Shown here: piece by piece, positions 6,678-14,348 of the stretch
Layout of the letters: every line of letters begins with the position of its first letter
Numbering within the stretch: position 1 is the stretch's first letter
IMG/VR virus record: IMGVR_UViG_3300004461_000687
Location: 1 to 26,108 of that record
DNA from: a virus
Strand: one strand, 5' to 3'
Length of the DNA stretch: 26,108 nt
Program-made: the position numbers and the translations under genes
Notes under the pieces: model-generated
What the model saw: only the letters and a program-made list of their open reading frames with translations
Database searches by the model: none
Told to the model about the DNA's origin: nothing

Positions 6678-7985
6678 ATGGTATTGAATGAAACATTAAA
6701 GCGACAAATGGAGAAGAACAGTTGGAATGAAGATGAAACGGAGAAGGCTTTTGCCGAATTCGTCAAAGAATCATTCCCCGAAGTATGGGGTGCGGCAGGC
6801 CAAAACCTTGCTAACCTCGATCCCGAAGACTACGATTTCTTTTCATCCTCATGGGAGATTACAACAAACCGCCGAAAGGGGTCTGGTGGCAAGGGTGAAG
6901 TATGGGTTGGTATGCTTGTTGGATATGACGGCGAGCGAGATACAATGCAACGCCAGCGTGACACTGCGGTTTCCGCCGCCGAAGCAAACATCAGCCAAGC
7001 ACTACGGTATGGCATCAAAATCAAAGACCGCCAAATTGGAATCGGTCGTGCGTTTTTGGATTCGGGCAAATGGAAAGTCGCAAACGGCGATGATACCATT
7101 ATTCATTCAGAGGATGTCAAGGGCGATGCAAAACCTCGTTGGGCCATTCCACTATTCAACGGCACACACATTTGCCTTCTCAAAGACGACAAGAAATCGC
7201 CAAAAATGGCTTACATGCCTAAGCGCACTTGGTTCTTCATTGGGAACAAGCAAAGCGAATTCTTCAAAGAAGGCCCGATTGCCGAAATCCTCCCGTTGGA
7301 GTGTTCTTTCGGTGCGGCTGATGTCGATTTGAAAATCCTTCGGCCAATCTCTTTCAAGGCTGAAATGGAGGAAGCATGGACTGGCGACGGTTATGTTCTC
7401 AAGGCTCTCGACATCGAACCGACATACGGGCTTGAATGGGTTCCTGAAGAGATGCGGGCAACCGCTACCAAAATGTTCTCGCCCGACCAATACCTCGCCA
7501 CTACTGCGCCGGTTGTTGATTTGAATGATGCTATGGACTTTCACATGAAGGGCCGTAAAATGCTTCAAAGTGGCAAAGACTTCGGCCCACTGTTTGTCGT
7601 ATCTGGTGTTGTTGATTATGTCGATCACGATGGCAAAGCCCATGAGTGGACTGATGGCGGCTTCAAGCATTCTTTGACTCTTACCAGTCAATCTCTTCGC
7701 CGTGAAGACCCCAACGCTCAAATGTGGATTGATGTTTCACGCACACTTGTTGCCGACCATGAAGCATTCAAGGTCAAGAAGGCCGATGGATGGCATGAAT
7801 ATGCAAAGGGTTCAAGGGTTTGGGTCGTTGTTCGCTCTCGCACATGGGAATCTACTACTGGCGACATCAACCTCAACATGGATGCCAAGGGCGTTTATGC
7901 TATGCCTCTACGCTCAATTGTTGCACCGAAGGTTGATGATAACATCAGTGACCTCGGCCACCTCGACCAACCGGGGGGATACTGA
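6678..7985 (+). CDS. Predicted replication/recombination protein, possibly ssDNA-binding (435 aa)
   Basis: Family membership is not certain. The protein is an alpha/beta mixture with several beta-rich stretches, for example EVWVGMLVGYDG near the N-terminal third and SRVWVVVRSRTWESTTGD near the C-terminus, which read like OB-fold strands. It sits directly upstream of a small protein and a Sak4/RecA-like ATPase, where many viruses place their single-strand DNA-binding protein. Its codons end in C clearly more often than those of its neighbours, as in highly expressed genes. Start candidates are ATG 6666 and ATG 6678. I prefer 6678, which has GGTGA 5 bases upstream. It is the first gene after a repeated promoter-like element. 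The ssDNA-binding role is inference. Confidence 0.7.
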   Translation: MVLNETLKRQMEKNSWNEDETEKAFAEFVKESFPEVWGAAGQNLANLDPEDYDFFSSSWEITTNRRKGSGGKGEVWVGMLVGYDGERDTMQRQRDTAVSAAEANISQALRYGIKIKDRQIGIGRAFLDSGKWKVANGDDTIIHSEDVKGDAKPRWAIPLFNGTHICLLKDDKKSPKMAYMPKRTWFFIGNKQSEFFKEGPIAEILPLECSFGAADVDLKILRPISFKAEMEEAWTGDGYVLKALDIEPTYGLEWVPEEMRATATKMFSPDQYLATTAPVVDLNDAMDFHMKGRKMLQSGKDFGPLFVVSGVVDYVDHDGKAHEWTDGGFKHSLTLTSQSLRREDPNAQMWIDVSRTLVADHEAFKVKKADGWHEYAKGSRVWVVVRSRTWESTTGDINLNMDAKGVYAMPLRSIVAPKVDDNISDLGHLDQPGGY

Positions 7986-8267
7986 ATGGGATTCTGGGCT
8001 TCAAACGAGAACGGCGGTATCGCTTCAAAGGGTTCTCCTTGTATTTGGGGGGATTCATTTGCCGATATTCTTGATGCGGCTATGGTAGAAATTGAAGCAA
8101 CCTTTGAGGTTCAAATTGGCCGAAAGCCAACGCCCGAAGAATTGCGTCGTGGACTTATGTTCGCCGCAGGCGGATATTCTCTAAAGGCCAAGGAACAAAA
8201 ATCGGATGAAGTGCTTAAGGAATTGGGCGCATTCGATCCTGATTCAGTCAAGGAGAGTGAAGAGTGA
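7986..8267 (+). CDS. Hypothetical small protein between the SSB-like and Sak4-like genes (93 aa)
   Basis: The start ATG 7986 follows the previous stop directly and is preceded by a GGGGGGAT Shine-Dalgarno. The protein begins MGFWASNENGG, then has two helical segments (FADILDAAMVEIEATF and TPEELRRGLMFAAGGYSL) and an acidic tail. No family is recognised. Its C-rich codon use matches both flanking genes, and it is enclosed between the putative ssDNA-binding protein and the ATPase. It may be an accessory factor of that recombination set, which is inference from context only. Confidence 0.75.
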   Translation: MGFWASNENGGIASKGSPCIWGDSFADILDAAMVEIEATFEVQIGRKPTPEELRRGLMFAAGGYSLKAKEQKSDEVLKELGAFDPDSVKESEE

Positions 8268-9427
8268 TGGCGGGAACAGGATTCTTCGACTCTTGGGAAC
8301 CCAAGGACACCAACAACCCAACGCCTTCAATGCCCACTCCTATGACCCCTGCGGTAGAGGAACCAGTCGTCACCGACGAATGGCCCAAGGGCGACAAAAG
8401 CGAAGGCTTTGAGGATGTATATGATGCAATCAGTAGTGCGATTGACGAACACCCACTGGTGGCGGGAACGCCAGCACCGGCCAAGCCTCCATCCAACAAC
8501 CCTGCATGGGCGGCAATCGCCAAGGCTCGCATTCAAGCGGCCAAGCCGAATACCACTACCTATGTGTTCAATGCCATTTCAGGCCATCCTAAGTCCGGCA
8601 AAACCGGAGTTGCGTTGGATAGCCTTGCTGATGAAGAGATCGAAGCGGGTGCTGAAATTATCCACATCGACTTTGACATGGGCGGCGAATCGACAAGAGC
8701 CGCACACCATCATGGTAAAACCAACATCCTCACGATCAATCCTTGGATACTGCATAAGAATCCAAGCCGTGTGCCTTATGATTTCCCCGCCACTTATCAA
8801 AATGTGATGGATATTCTACTGGCCGCACAGGAACAGTCCGAGATTCAAGATGCCTATGTTGTTGAACATGGCGAATTGCCAAGGCCGTATTTGAAGACGG
8901 TCGTTTTCGATGGCGCAGGCCACTGGCTCAACATCTGTGAAACGATGATGAAGGTTGAAGACTTGGAGTTGGGTGATGATGGGATTGCTGTTTCAGGCAA
9001 GAAGGCCACCGTTCAAATTGGCAGGTTCAATTGGAACATCCGAAAGAACCGCTACAATAGTGCTATGACTGCATTAACCGAATTATGCCGCAGTGGGATC
9101 CACTGCTACCTGATTACGCACCTCAAGGACTCTTACGACTCCAACGGGAACGAGATTGCAGGTGCGGAGGTTCCTAATTGGTTGAAAGGAACCGAGAAGT
9201 GGCTACAACAGCGCACAGTCATGGAGACTGTCAAGGAACGCAACGAAAAGGGCGAATTGACCGGTAGCGTGAAATCATACGCTGTCCTCGTTGAAAACCG
9301 CACTTCTTTGAAGACTCAAGGCAAAGTCTTGGTCTTTGAACAAAACAAAGAAGGCGGCACATGGCATGGTTGGAAAGGCTTGCGAGATGGTTCCTTTGAA
9401 CACCCTGATGATGTTATTGCGGAGTGA
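8267..9427 (+). CDS. Sak4/RecA-fold ATPase (386 aa)
   Basis: This is a RecA-fold P-loop ATPase of the Sak4 type, proteins that work with a single-strand annealing or ssDNA-binding partner in viral recombination. Walker A is GHPKSGKT at residues 106-113. The strand IIHIDFDMG follows, then Walker B TVVFDGAG with Asp 215, and ITHLKDS near 283-289 matches the sensor-like segment of the family. About 95 Pro/Thr-rich residues precede the core and are probably a disordered linker. ATG 8267 overlaps the previous stop as TGATG; a GTG at 8264 would add one residue. Codon use is C-ending, like the two genes upstream. It is followed by a Cas4/RecB-like nuclease, a common pairing. Confidence 0.82.
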   Translation: MAGTGFFDSWEPKDTNNPTPSMPTPMTPAVEEPVVTDEWPKGDKSEGFEDVYDAISSAIDEHPLVAGTPAPAKPPSNNPAWAAIAKARIQAAKPNTTTYVFNAISGHPKSGKTGVALDSLADEEIEAGAEIIHIDFDMGGESTRAAHHHGKTNILTINPWILHKNPSRVPYDFPATYQNVMDILLAAQEQSEIQDAYVVEHGELPRPYLKTVVFDGAGHWLNICETMMKVEDLELGDDGIAVSGKKATVQIGRFNWNIRKNRYNSAMTALTELCRSGIHCYLITHLKDSYDSNGNEIAGAEVPNWLKGTEKWLQQRTVMETVKERNEKGELTGSVKSYAVLVENRTSLKTQGKVLVFEQNKEGGTWHGWKGLRDGSFEHPDDVIAE

Positions 9428-9432
9428 TCCTA

Positions 9433-10473
9433 ATGGTATTGAAAATCAAACCGCCCAAGGCATATCCTGTCCCTAATGCGGATGGTTTGAATTCGACATA
9501 CGCTTGGCATCCGGGTATGCGAGATTATGACGGCAAAGGAAAGGTGATACTACGCGTTTCTAAATCCTCATTGGGCGCATTTCAATTTTGCCAACAGCAG
9601 TATTTCATCAAGTATGTTTTAGGAGTCAAAGAGCCTTCGACTGATGACATGACGAGAGGAACAAATGTTCACGATGCAGTTGAAGACTTTTACAATGACC
9701 TTGATGTTGATGAAGTGTTAAAATTAACTTATAAGGATGAATTAGACACACAGCAAATTTACGATCATTTCTTGTCTAAAATCCCCACCTCGTCTAAGGA
9801 GAAGGAATGGGGCGGAGTCATTACGCCATCAGCCCCGTTTGCCTTAGATGAAGGACAGCACTTAGACCGATTTATGAAGGCGGAGGCTGTTCGGTTCGCA
9901 AATAGCAATGTCGAACACTTCATACCATCAGGGAACGAGATTTCAAGAGATGTTGTCGTATCAATTGATGTAGGCAACACATCTGTTTTGGTTCATTTGA
10001 CCGGAATTATAGATCGTGTCTTCACTGATGAAGAAGGTCGTTTGCACATTCACGAATTAAAGACTGGTGCTTGGAAATTAAACAACAAAACGAAATTAGA
10101 TGGTATGAGAAAAGAAATGGCTTTTTATGCTTATATGATTCAAAAGTCGGATGGCATAGAAACCTCATATTGGGGTTGGGATCATACCAAAGGAGTGAAG
10201 GATTCTGGCGAAGACCGGATTTATCGCTTTATCGAACCTGTTCAAATTGCGGGCATCACAGGGATGCTCAAAGACCTTACGAGCCTTGTTGAATCGCACA
10301 TGGCTTACTTCGGGGGATATTCCGGCGATTCGTATGAAATTCTATCTGGTGGTGCTGAAAGGTTCATCTGTGAGCCTTGGTGCAGGGTCAAAGGATACTG
10401 CCCCAAATACGAGAGAGCCTTAATGCCCTATGATATGAAACAACAAATAACAGGAGATGCAAAGAATGACTGA
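9433..10473 (+). CDS. Cas4/RecB-like PD-(D/E)XK exonuclease with four-Cys signature (346 aa)
   Basis: This is a nuclease of the RecB/Cas4 superfamily. Visible elements are the N-terminal VSKSSLGAFQFCQQQYFIKY (Cys 53), GTNVH with His 80, an Asp in GIIDRV (194), the E-x-K of HELKTG (E208, K210), and a helix (EMAFYAYM) replacing the usual QxxxY. Cys 313, 317 and 323 (CEPWCRVKGYC) with Cys 53 make the one-plus-three Cys pattern that holds a 4Fe-4S cluster in Cas4 and AddB. The start ATG 9433 has GGAGTG six bases upstream; the in-frame GTG 9424 has none. Next to the Sak4-like ATPase, it probably resects DNA ends for viral recombination. There are no other CRISPR genes nearby. Confidence 0.87.
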   Translation: MVLKIKPPKAYPVPNADGLNSTYAWHPGMRDYDGKGKVILRVSKSSLGAFQFCQQQYFIKYVLGVKEPSTDDMTRGTNVHDAVEDFYNDLDVDEVLKLTYKDELDTQQIYDHFLSKIPTSSKEKEWGGVITPSAPFALDEGQHLDRFMKAEAVRFANSNVEHFIPSGNEISRDVVVSIDVGNTSVLVHLTGIIDRVFTDEEGRLHIHELKTGAWKLNNKTKLDGMRKEMAFYAYMIQKSDGIETSYWGWDHTKGVKDSGEDRIYRFIEPVQIAGITGMLKDLTSLVESHMAYFGGYSGDSYEILSGGAERFICEPWCRVKGYCPKYERALMPYDMKQQITGDAKND

Positions 10474-10972
10474 AATAAACAAAACGATGCTTGAAGTAAG
10501 AACGATGATTGACAAATTGGGGTTGGACTATAATGAAGGAGATGCCGTGACATCGATCATCATGTATTCCTTAATCCGAAGAGAACAACCTCTAAACAAT
10601 CATTTACCCTTTACAATAAATGAACAATTGAATCGAGCAATCGAAGCAATCAAGAGAGATGCGCCCACGCCTGCGACTAAAACTCTTGTAAATCGAAATG
10701 CCCCGTTCACGCCATTCAAGAAATCCGATTTTCTAAAGGATGACTCTTATGATGAATTGATGAAAGACAAGCCAAAATTAGGCCGACCCCAAGGATCAAA
10801 GAACAAGCGAAACAAAAGTCCGACTGGTGGCCGAGGAAAGAAAAGACCAGCCAGACAAGGTAAAAAGAACCGATGCTCAAGGTGTGGCCGAATAGGACAT
10901 AAAAGGCCGTCATGCGATTACAAGACACACATTAACGGCTCAATCGCAAAGCCTTTGTTGAAGAAAAAGTAG
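10466..10972 (+). CDS. Nucleic-acid-binding protein with AT-hook and CCHC zinc knuckle (168 aa)
   Basis: The start ATG 10466 has AGGAG about 9 bases upstream and an 8-base overlap with the nuclease gene; an in-frame ATG at 10457 is less well placed. Residues 1-60 are helical. The second half is highly basic. It contains GRPQGSKNKR, close to an AT-hook (minor-groove contact), then CSRCGRIGHKRPSC, an exact C-x2-C-x4-H-x4-C zinc knuckle of the retroviral nucleocapsid type, which binds single-stranded nucleic acid. The protein ends in LLKKK. Binding to DNA or RNA is well supported. The specific job, perhaps annealing or condensation alongside the Sak4/Cas4 pair, is inference. Confidence 0.78.
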   Translation: MTEINKTMLEVRTMIDKLGLDYNEGDAVTSIIMYSLIRREQPLNNHLPFTINEQLNRAIEAIKRDAPTPATKTLVNRNAPFTPFKKSDFLKDDSYDELMKDKPKLGRPQGSKNKRNKSPTGGRGKKRPARQGKKNRCSRCGRIGHKRPSCDYKTHINGSIAKPLLKKK

Positions 10973-10981
10973 GCGGAATTC

Positions 10982-11116
10982 ATGCGTAAGGAGTGCAAAA
11001 ACACCAGTTGCACGACGATGATTTCAACCACCGATGGTCGAAGGAGGAATCGTTGCGCTCGGTGTTGTAGATTGCTTAGAGAGAAAAGAGAGGCGGGCAA
11101 GAATGGAAAGGTATAG
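10982..11116 (+). CDS. Very small zinc protein (44 aa)
   Basis: A 44-residue frame fills the apparent gap before the second methyltransferase. It starts at ATG 10982, preceded by GGCGGA, and ends inside the methyltransferase start (14-base overlap). The product begins MRKECKNTSCTTM and continues with GRRRNRCARCCRLLREKREA. Two Cys pairs (CKNTSC and CARCC) are separated by a basic stretch, a compact zinc finger. The length and Cys spacing resemble short phage zinc proteins of unknown role. The gene falls below common length cut-offs and would normally be missed. Confidence 0.62.
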   Translation: MRKECKNTSCTTMISTTDGRRRNRCARCCRLLREKREAGKNGKV

Positions 11117-12239
11117 CATTTTGTTGGGGGATTGTAAGAAGACCCTTGCCACCTTGCCTTCGGAATCAGTGCATTGTTGCATCACTTCGCCTCCGTATTT
11201 TGGACTTAGGGATTATGGCATGGATGAGCAAATCGGCCTTGAAGAAACACCTGATGAATTTATCGAATCATTGGTAGATGTGTTTAGAGAAGTCAAGCGT
11301 GTGTTGAGAGATGATGGCACATTATGGATCAACATAGGAGATTCATACTGCGCCGGTAGTCGAAATACTTCTACAATTCAAACGATGTCTGAAAAGCATA
11401 GAGGCGAACCTTTGACCCGTCGCAACAAAGCAACAGGTGACATCAAGAATAAGGATTTGATAGGAATACCTTGGATGCTTGCCTTTGCTCTAAGGGCCGA
11501 TGGTTGGTATTTGCGCCAAGACATAATTTGGTCTAAACCAAATTGTATGCCTGAATCCGTTAAAGATCGTTGCACTAAATCACATGAATATGTTTTTCTT
11601 TTGAGTAAATCGCCGCAATACTTCTACGACCACGCCGCAATCAAAGAAATAACAGAAGACAACAAAGGAACGAGATCGAAGCGCAGTGTATGGCATGTGT
11701 CTCCAAAACCATATTCCGAGGCACACTTCGCAGTGTTCCCTCCTGAATTGATTGAGCCTGCTGTTTTAGCAGGGGCTTCAAGCGGAGGTTGTTGTTCTAA
11801 ATGCCTCGCTCAATATGAAAGAAAATCAGGTAGGTTATGTGAAAAATGTTCTTTTTTGATACCGACCCAAGCAAAGGAATGCTCAAACTGTGGTTATCGC
11901 AACACTGAATGGCTTAACGGGAGAGTTGAAAATTCGTCTAAAAGGGCGGGCGAAGACAACACCGTTGGGGCTTTAGTCGCTCGTAAAAAGGTGATGGAGA
12001 GTGCGACAGTAGTAAGCAAGGAGTATTACCCAACATGCGATTGCGATGCTGAAAAAACTCCTTGCACAGTGCTTGACCCATTCGGAGGTTCAGGAACTAC
12101 TGCTGGCGTTGCTATCAAAAATGGCCGCAATGCGATTCTATGTGAATTGAATGAGGAATATGCCGATTTAATACCGCAAAGGATTAAGCAAATCACTAAT
12201 GGCTTCGTTGCAGGGCAAATGACTTTGGGGGATTATTGA
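11103..12239 (+). CDS. DNA methyltransferase, beta class, SPPY (N4-cytosine) type, with zinc-ribbon insert (378 aa)
   Basis: This SAM-dependent DNA methyltransferase has motif IV as TSPPYFGLRDYG (SPPY 29-32) and motif I as DPFGGSGTT near 325, so it is beta class. SPPY is typical of N4-cytosine enzymes. The region 230-263 holds CCSKC, CEKC and CSNCG. The first pair is usual in this phage family, but the CEKC/CSNC unit looks like an extra RanBP2-like zinc ribbon in the target-recognition part. ATG 11103 (MERYSILLGD) is chosen because the DNA-MTase homology begins right there. An upstream in-frame ATG at 11034 would add 23 unrelated residues inside the tiny zinc gene. No cognate nuclease is present. 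Confidence 0.9.
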   Translation: MERYSILLGDCKKTLATLPSESVHCCITSPPYFGLRDYGMDEQIGLEETPDEFIESLVDVFREVKRVLRDDGTLWINIGDSYCAGSRNTSTIQTMSEKHRGEPLTRRNKATGDIKNKDLIGIPWMLAFALRADGWYLRQDIIWSKPNCMPESVKDRCTKSHEYVFLLSKSPQYFYDHAAIKEITEDNKGTRSKRSVWHVSPKPYSEAHFAVFPPELIEPAVLAGASSGGCCSKCLAQYERKSGRLCEKCSFLIPTQAKECSNCGYRNTEWLNGRVENSSKRAGEDNTVGALVARKKVMESATVVSKEYYPTCDCDAEKTPCTVLDPFGGSGTTAGVAIKNGRNAILCELNEEYADLIPQRIKQITNGFVAGQMTLGDY

Positions 12240-12240
12240 T

Positions 12241-13335
12241 ATGCCAAATTTGTTTGAACATTTCCCTCGCGAAGTTGATATGCGAACTCGAAAGGTCGTG
12301 AAGAACCGTAAGGAATTACAGCGATTTATCAATTCGATGAACGGTAAAGACAACATTACCACTACGGTTTATGGGTTTAGGGAGTTGAAACCAAACGGAA
12401 CAAGGGGCGAATACAACACTGCGATTATACCCCACTTTGTTATCGACATGGATCGAAATCGAGCCGAGGAAAAATTAGGCATGAGTCCTGAAGAAGCGGG
12501 CAATCGCTGTTCCGAAGAAGCATGGCGGCTTACCTCTCATTTACTTTCAAAGAAAATCAAACACGCTACATGGTTTTCAGGTGGCGGGTTTCACATTTGG
12601 GTTATGCTGGATAAGGAGTATGCTTTGCCACCTGCCGAATTAAACGACTTTCTTTTTTCCGGTCGGGCCATGATTAACAAATGGGTGCATGACATGGATT
12701 TAATCACGCTCGACCCCGTAGTATCATTTAGACCTGACAGGCACATAAGAATCCCTAATTCATACAATTTCAAAAGAAACCTATGGTGCATACCGATATA
12801 TCCCGGAACGCTTGGCGAAGACTGGTCTTTCTTAGAGCAATTGGCTCAAACGCCAACACCGGGATTCTACTTGGTGGGCGACAAAGGTTTAGAGATTGAA
12901 ATTGTAAAGCGCGACCCTTCTAATCCATTTCACCGTTCTGGTAGCGGAATGGGTAAATTCGATGCCGAAGAAATACGGGTCGAGATGGGCCGTGTGCAAA
13001 ACATACCCATTTTGCCCTGCTTAGAAGCCTCTACATGCGAGAAAGGGTCAAACCCCCCACATCACCCTCGATCATACCTAATGATGTATCTAATGGACTT
13101 CTTTAGGCAATTTTCACGCCCACCGCATGATGCCAAAGTTAAAAATGACGAAGTTATCACCAAAACCCATGCTTTCATCGCTTCTTTAGAATGGGCGGAT
13201 TACAACCCAACAATTACACAGCGTATGCTTGAGCATGGTGCGAACCGATATTACCAATCACCGACTTGTCCGACATTATACCGTGAGGGATTATGCGTGG
13301 GTCGGTGTCCTTATTACGATGGAAAGGGGATTTGA
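12241..13335 (+). CDS. Archaeo-eukaryotic DNA primase with fused PriL-like Cys domain (364 aa)
   Basis: This protein makes primers for viral DNA synthesis. The AEP catalytic motifs are clear: hDhD as VIDMD (D69, D71), SGGGFHIW (S113, H118) and a third Asp in ITLDPV (D158), followed by HIRIPNSYN. The C-terminal 110 residues resemble the Fe-S domain of the large subunit: Cys 260 and 266 (PCLEASTC), then Cys 343, 352 and 356 (SPTCPTLYREGLCVGRC). In cellular archaea these functions sit on two subunits (PriS and PriL), so this looks like a compact single-chain primase. ATG 12241 has GGGGGAT about 8 bases upstream. It lies just before the ERCC4 nuclease and AAA+ ATPase genes, fitting a replication module. 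Confidence 0.85.
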   Translation: MPNLFEHFPREVDMRTRKVVKNRKELQRFINSMNGKDNITTTVYGFRELKPNGTRGEYNTAIIPHFVIDMDRNRAEEKLGMSPEEAGNRCSEEAWRLTSHLLSKKIKHATWFSGGGFHIWVMLDKEYALPPAELNDFLFSGRAMINKWVHDMDLITLDPVVSFRPDRHIRIPNSYNFKRNLWCIPIYPGTLGEDWSFLEQLAQTPTPGFYLVGDKGLEIEIVKRDPSNPFHRSGSGMGKFDAEEIRVEMGRVQNIPILPCLEASTCEKGSNPPHHPRSYLMMYLMDFFRQFSRPPHDAKVKNDEVITKTHAFIASLEWADYNPTITQRMLEHGANRYYQSPTCPTLYREGLCVGRCPYYDGKGI

Positions 13336-13337
13336 AT

Positions 13338-13601
13338 ATGACTGATGAAGACGATGATATTGAAGCAATAAAGCGAAAGAAAGCCGAAGAGATGTTGAAG
13401 AAGCACCACGATGGAGAGATTTCACCTGAAGTATTAAGTTGGTCTTTTCGATACAACCTTGAAAGTCAATTTCACGAAATCGTTCAAAACGGTGAACGCT
13501 TAGTCGCTATTACTCAAGACGCAAATTGGGCTAATTTGGTTTGCGATTTGTTGAACAGTGTTGAATTGGCAAACAAGGTAGTTGAATCGCATGACGGATA
13601 A
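13338..13601 (+). CDS. Hypothetical small acidic/helical protein (87 aa)
   Basis: ATG 13338 (MTDEDDDIEAIKRKK) is chosen because AAGGGGAT lies about 8 bases upstream; the longer frame back to 13293 lies inside the primase gene. The first 25 residues are charged (DDDIEAIKRKKAEEML), slightly reminiscent of the N-terminus of PDCD5-type proteins, but the rest (VLSWSFRYNLESQFHEIV, LVCDLLNSVELANKVVE) does not follow that family. It is predicted all-helical, without Cys motifs. It sits between the primase and the nuclease, with an 11-base overlap with the latter. Confidence 0.65.
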   Translation: MTDEDDDIEAIKRKKAEEMLKKHHDGEISPEVLSWSFRYNLESQFHEIVQNGERLVAITQDANWANLVCDLLNSVELANKVVESHDG

Positions 13602-14301
13602 AAAAATACTATACATCGACAACCGAGAACGGTCGGGGCTTGAAAAATTAGTGATGAAATACTGTGATAAAAACAAAATCAAGTATGAGGTTCTTCAAAC
13701 CCACTTGACGGATTACACATTTGGATCCGTTGGCATCGAATCAAAATCAATCAATGATTATATGAGTAGTCTTTTTTCAGGTCATTTAGAACAACAATTA
13801 CAAAACCTCGATGACAATTACGCACAGCCAATTTTACTTGTTTGGGGAACTTTAGATCAGTATGTGGCCCAAGCAACACGAAGCGGTAGAAAAATCCCGT
13901 ATTCTCGCGCATTCTCTTCATACACTGGTTCATTGGCTCGATGGTGCAATGATTTTGACATTCAAATTATCACATTCCCTGATAAATCCTCGGCGGCTCG
14001 CTTCATTTGTAAGCGGTTTGAAAAGGATGGCACATTGTCTTCGACCAATACATATCGAGTCATGCGCCGAACCTCGACAGAAGACATGAGAGTTGATGTT
14101 TTACGGGCGGCTGGATGCAGTGATGCCATCGCAAAGCGAATGTTGGAGGCGCATGGTTCGGTTGCTGAAATAGCAGGCTTAAACGCAAAGACCTTAATGG
14201 GAATAGAGGGAGTTGGTAAAGTGCGGGCTGAAAGAATTATGAACGCCTTGAACAGTGAAGAAGCCATTGTTCAAGAGCGTGTGAAGATGAGTCGGGCATA
14301 G
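13591..14301 (+). CDS. XPF/ERCC4-type structure-specific nuclease with HhH repeats (236 aa)
   Basis: The protein combines an ERCC4 nuclease domain and a C-terminal tandem helix-hairpin-helix, the architecture of archaeal XPF and the nuclease half of Hef, which cut branched DNA such as flaps and stalled forks. Visible are YIDNRER (D10, R12, E13), TDY (40-42) and GIESKSINDY (E50-S-K52, D56), which corresponds to the family signature ERKxxxD with Arg replaced by Ser. The HhH pair spans about 167-221 (VDVLRAAGCSDAIAKRML, GIEGVGKVRAERI). No helicase domain is present. ATG 13591 overlaps the previous stop; a TTG at 13582 is the alternative. A second copy of the repeated promoter-like element follows the stop. 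Confidence 0.87.
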   Translation: MTDKKILYIDNRERSGLEKLVMKYCDKNKIKYEVLQTHLTDYTFGSVGIESKSINDYMSSLFSGHLEQQLQNLDDNYAQPILLVWGTLDQYVAQATRSGRKIPYSRAFSSYTGSLARWCNDFDIQIITFPDKSSAARFICKRFEKDGTLSSTNTYRVMRRTSTEDMRVDVLRAAGCSDAIAKRMLEAHGSVAEIAGLNAKTLMGIEGVGKVRAERIMNALNSEEAIVQERVKMSRA

Positions 14302-14304
14302 AGC

Positions 14305-14344
14305 CTTTAAGAAGGCGACCCCCTGTGGGTTGAAATGGAGAGAA
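14305..14344 (+). promoter_or_regulatory. Repeated intergenic element, copy 2 (TATA-like box plus hairpin)
   Basis: CTTTAAG (14305-14311), six bases, then ACCCCCTGTGGGTTG (14318-14332) with an ACCC/GGGT hairpin, then AAATGGAGAGAA. Order, spacing and sequence match copy 1 at 6620-6657. This copy has one extra base in the loop, and its last part supplies GGAG for the ATG at 14349. As in copy 1, it lies in a true gap of the otherwise gapless rightward block, straight after a stop codon. A promoter for the ATPase gene is the likely role. Confidence 0.5.
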
Positions 14345-14348
14345 TGTT

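Noticed and set aside
7152-7721. Minus-strand 189-residue frame
   Set aside because: It is antisense to a well-supported gene in a uniformly rightward block, with no start signal or recognisable domain.
6727-8088. Long plus-strand frames (201 and 128 residues) in another phase over the SSB-like gene
   Set aside because: They arise from the C-ending codon bias of the real gene, have no ribosome binding site, and their Ser/Thr/His-rich composition looks unlike protein.
9433-10473. CRISPR adaptation gene (true cas4)
   Set aside because: The domain is Cas4/RecB-like, but no repeats, cas1 or cas2 are present, and the Sak4-like neighbour points to viral recombination.
11034-11102. N-terminal extension of the second methyltransferase
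   Set aside because: It lies inside the 44-residue zinc gene, has no homology to methyltransferases, and the family match begins at ATG 11103.
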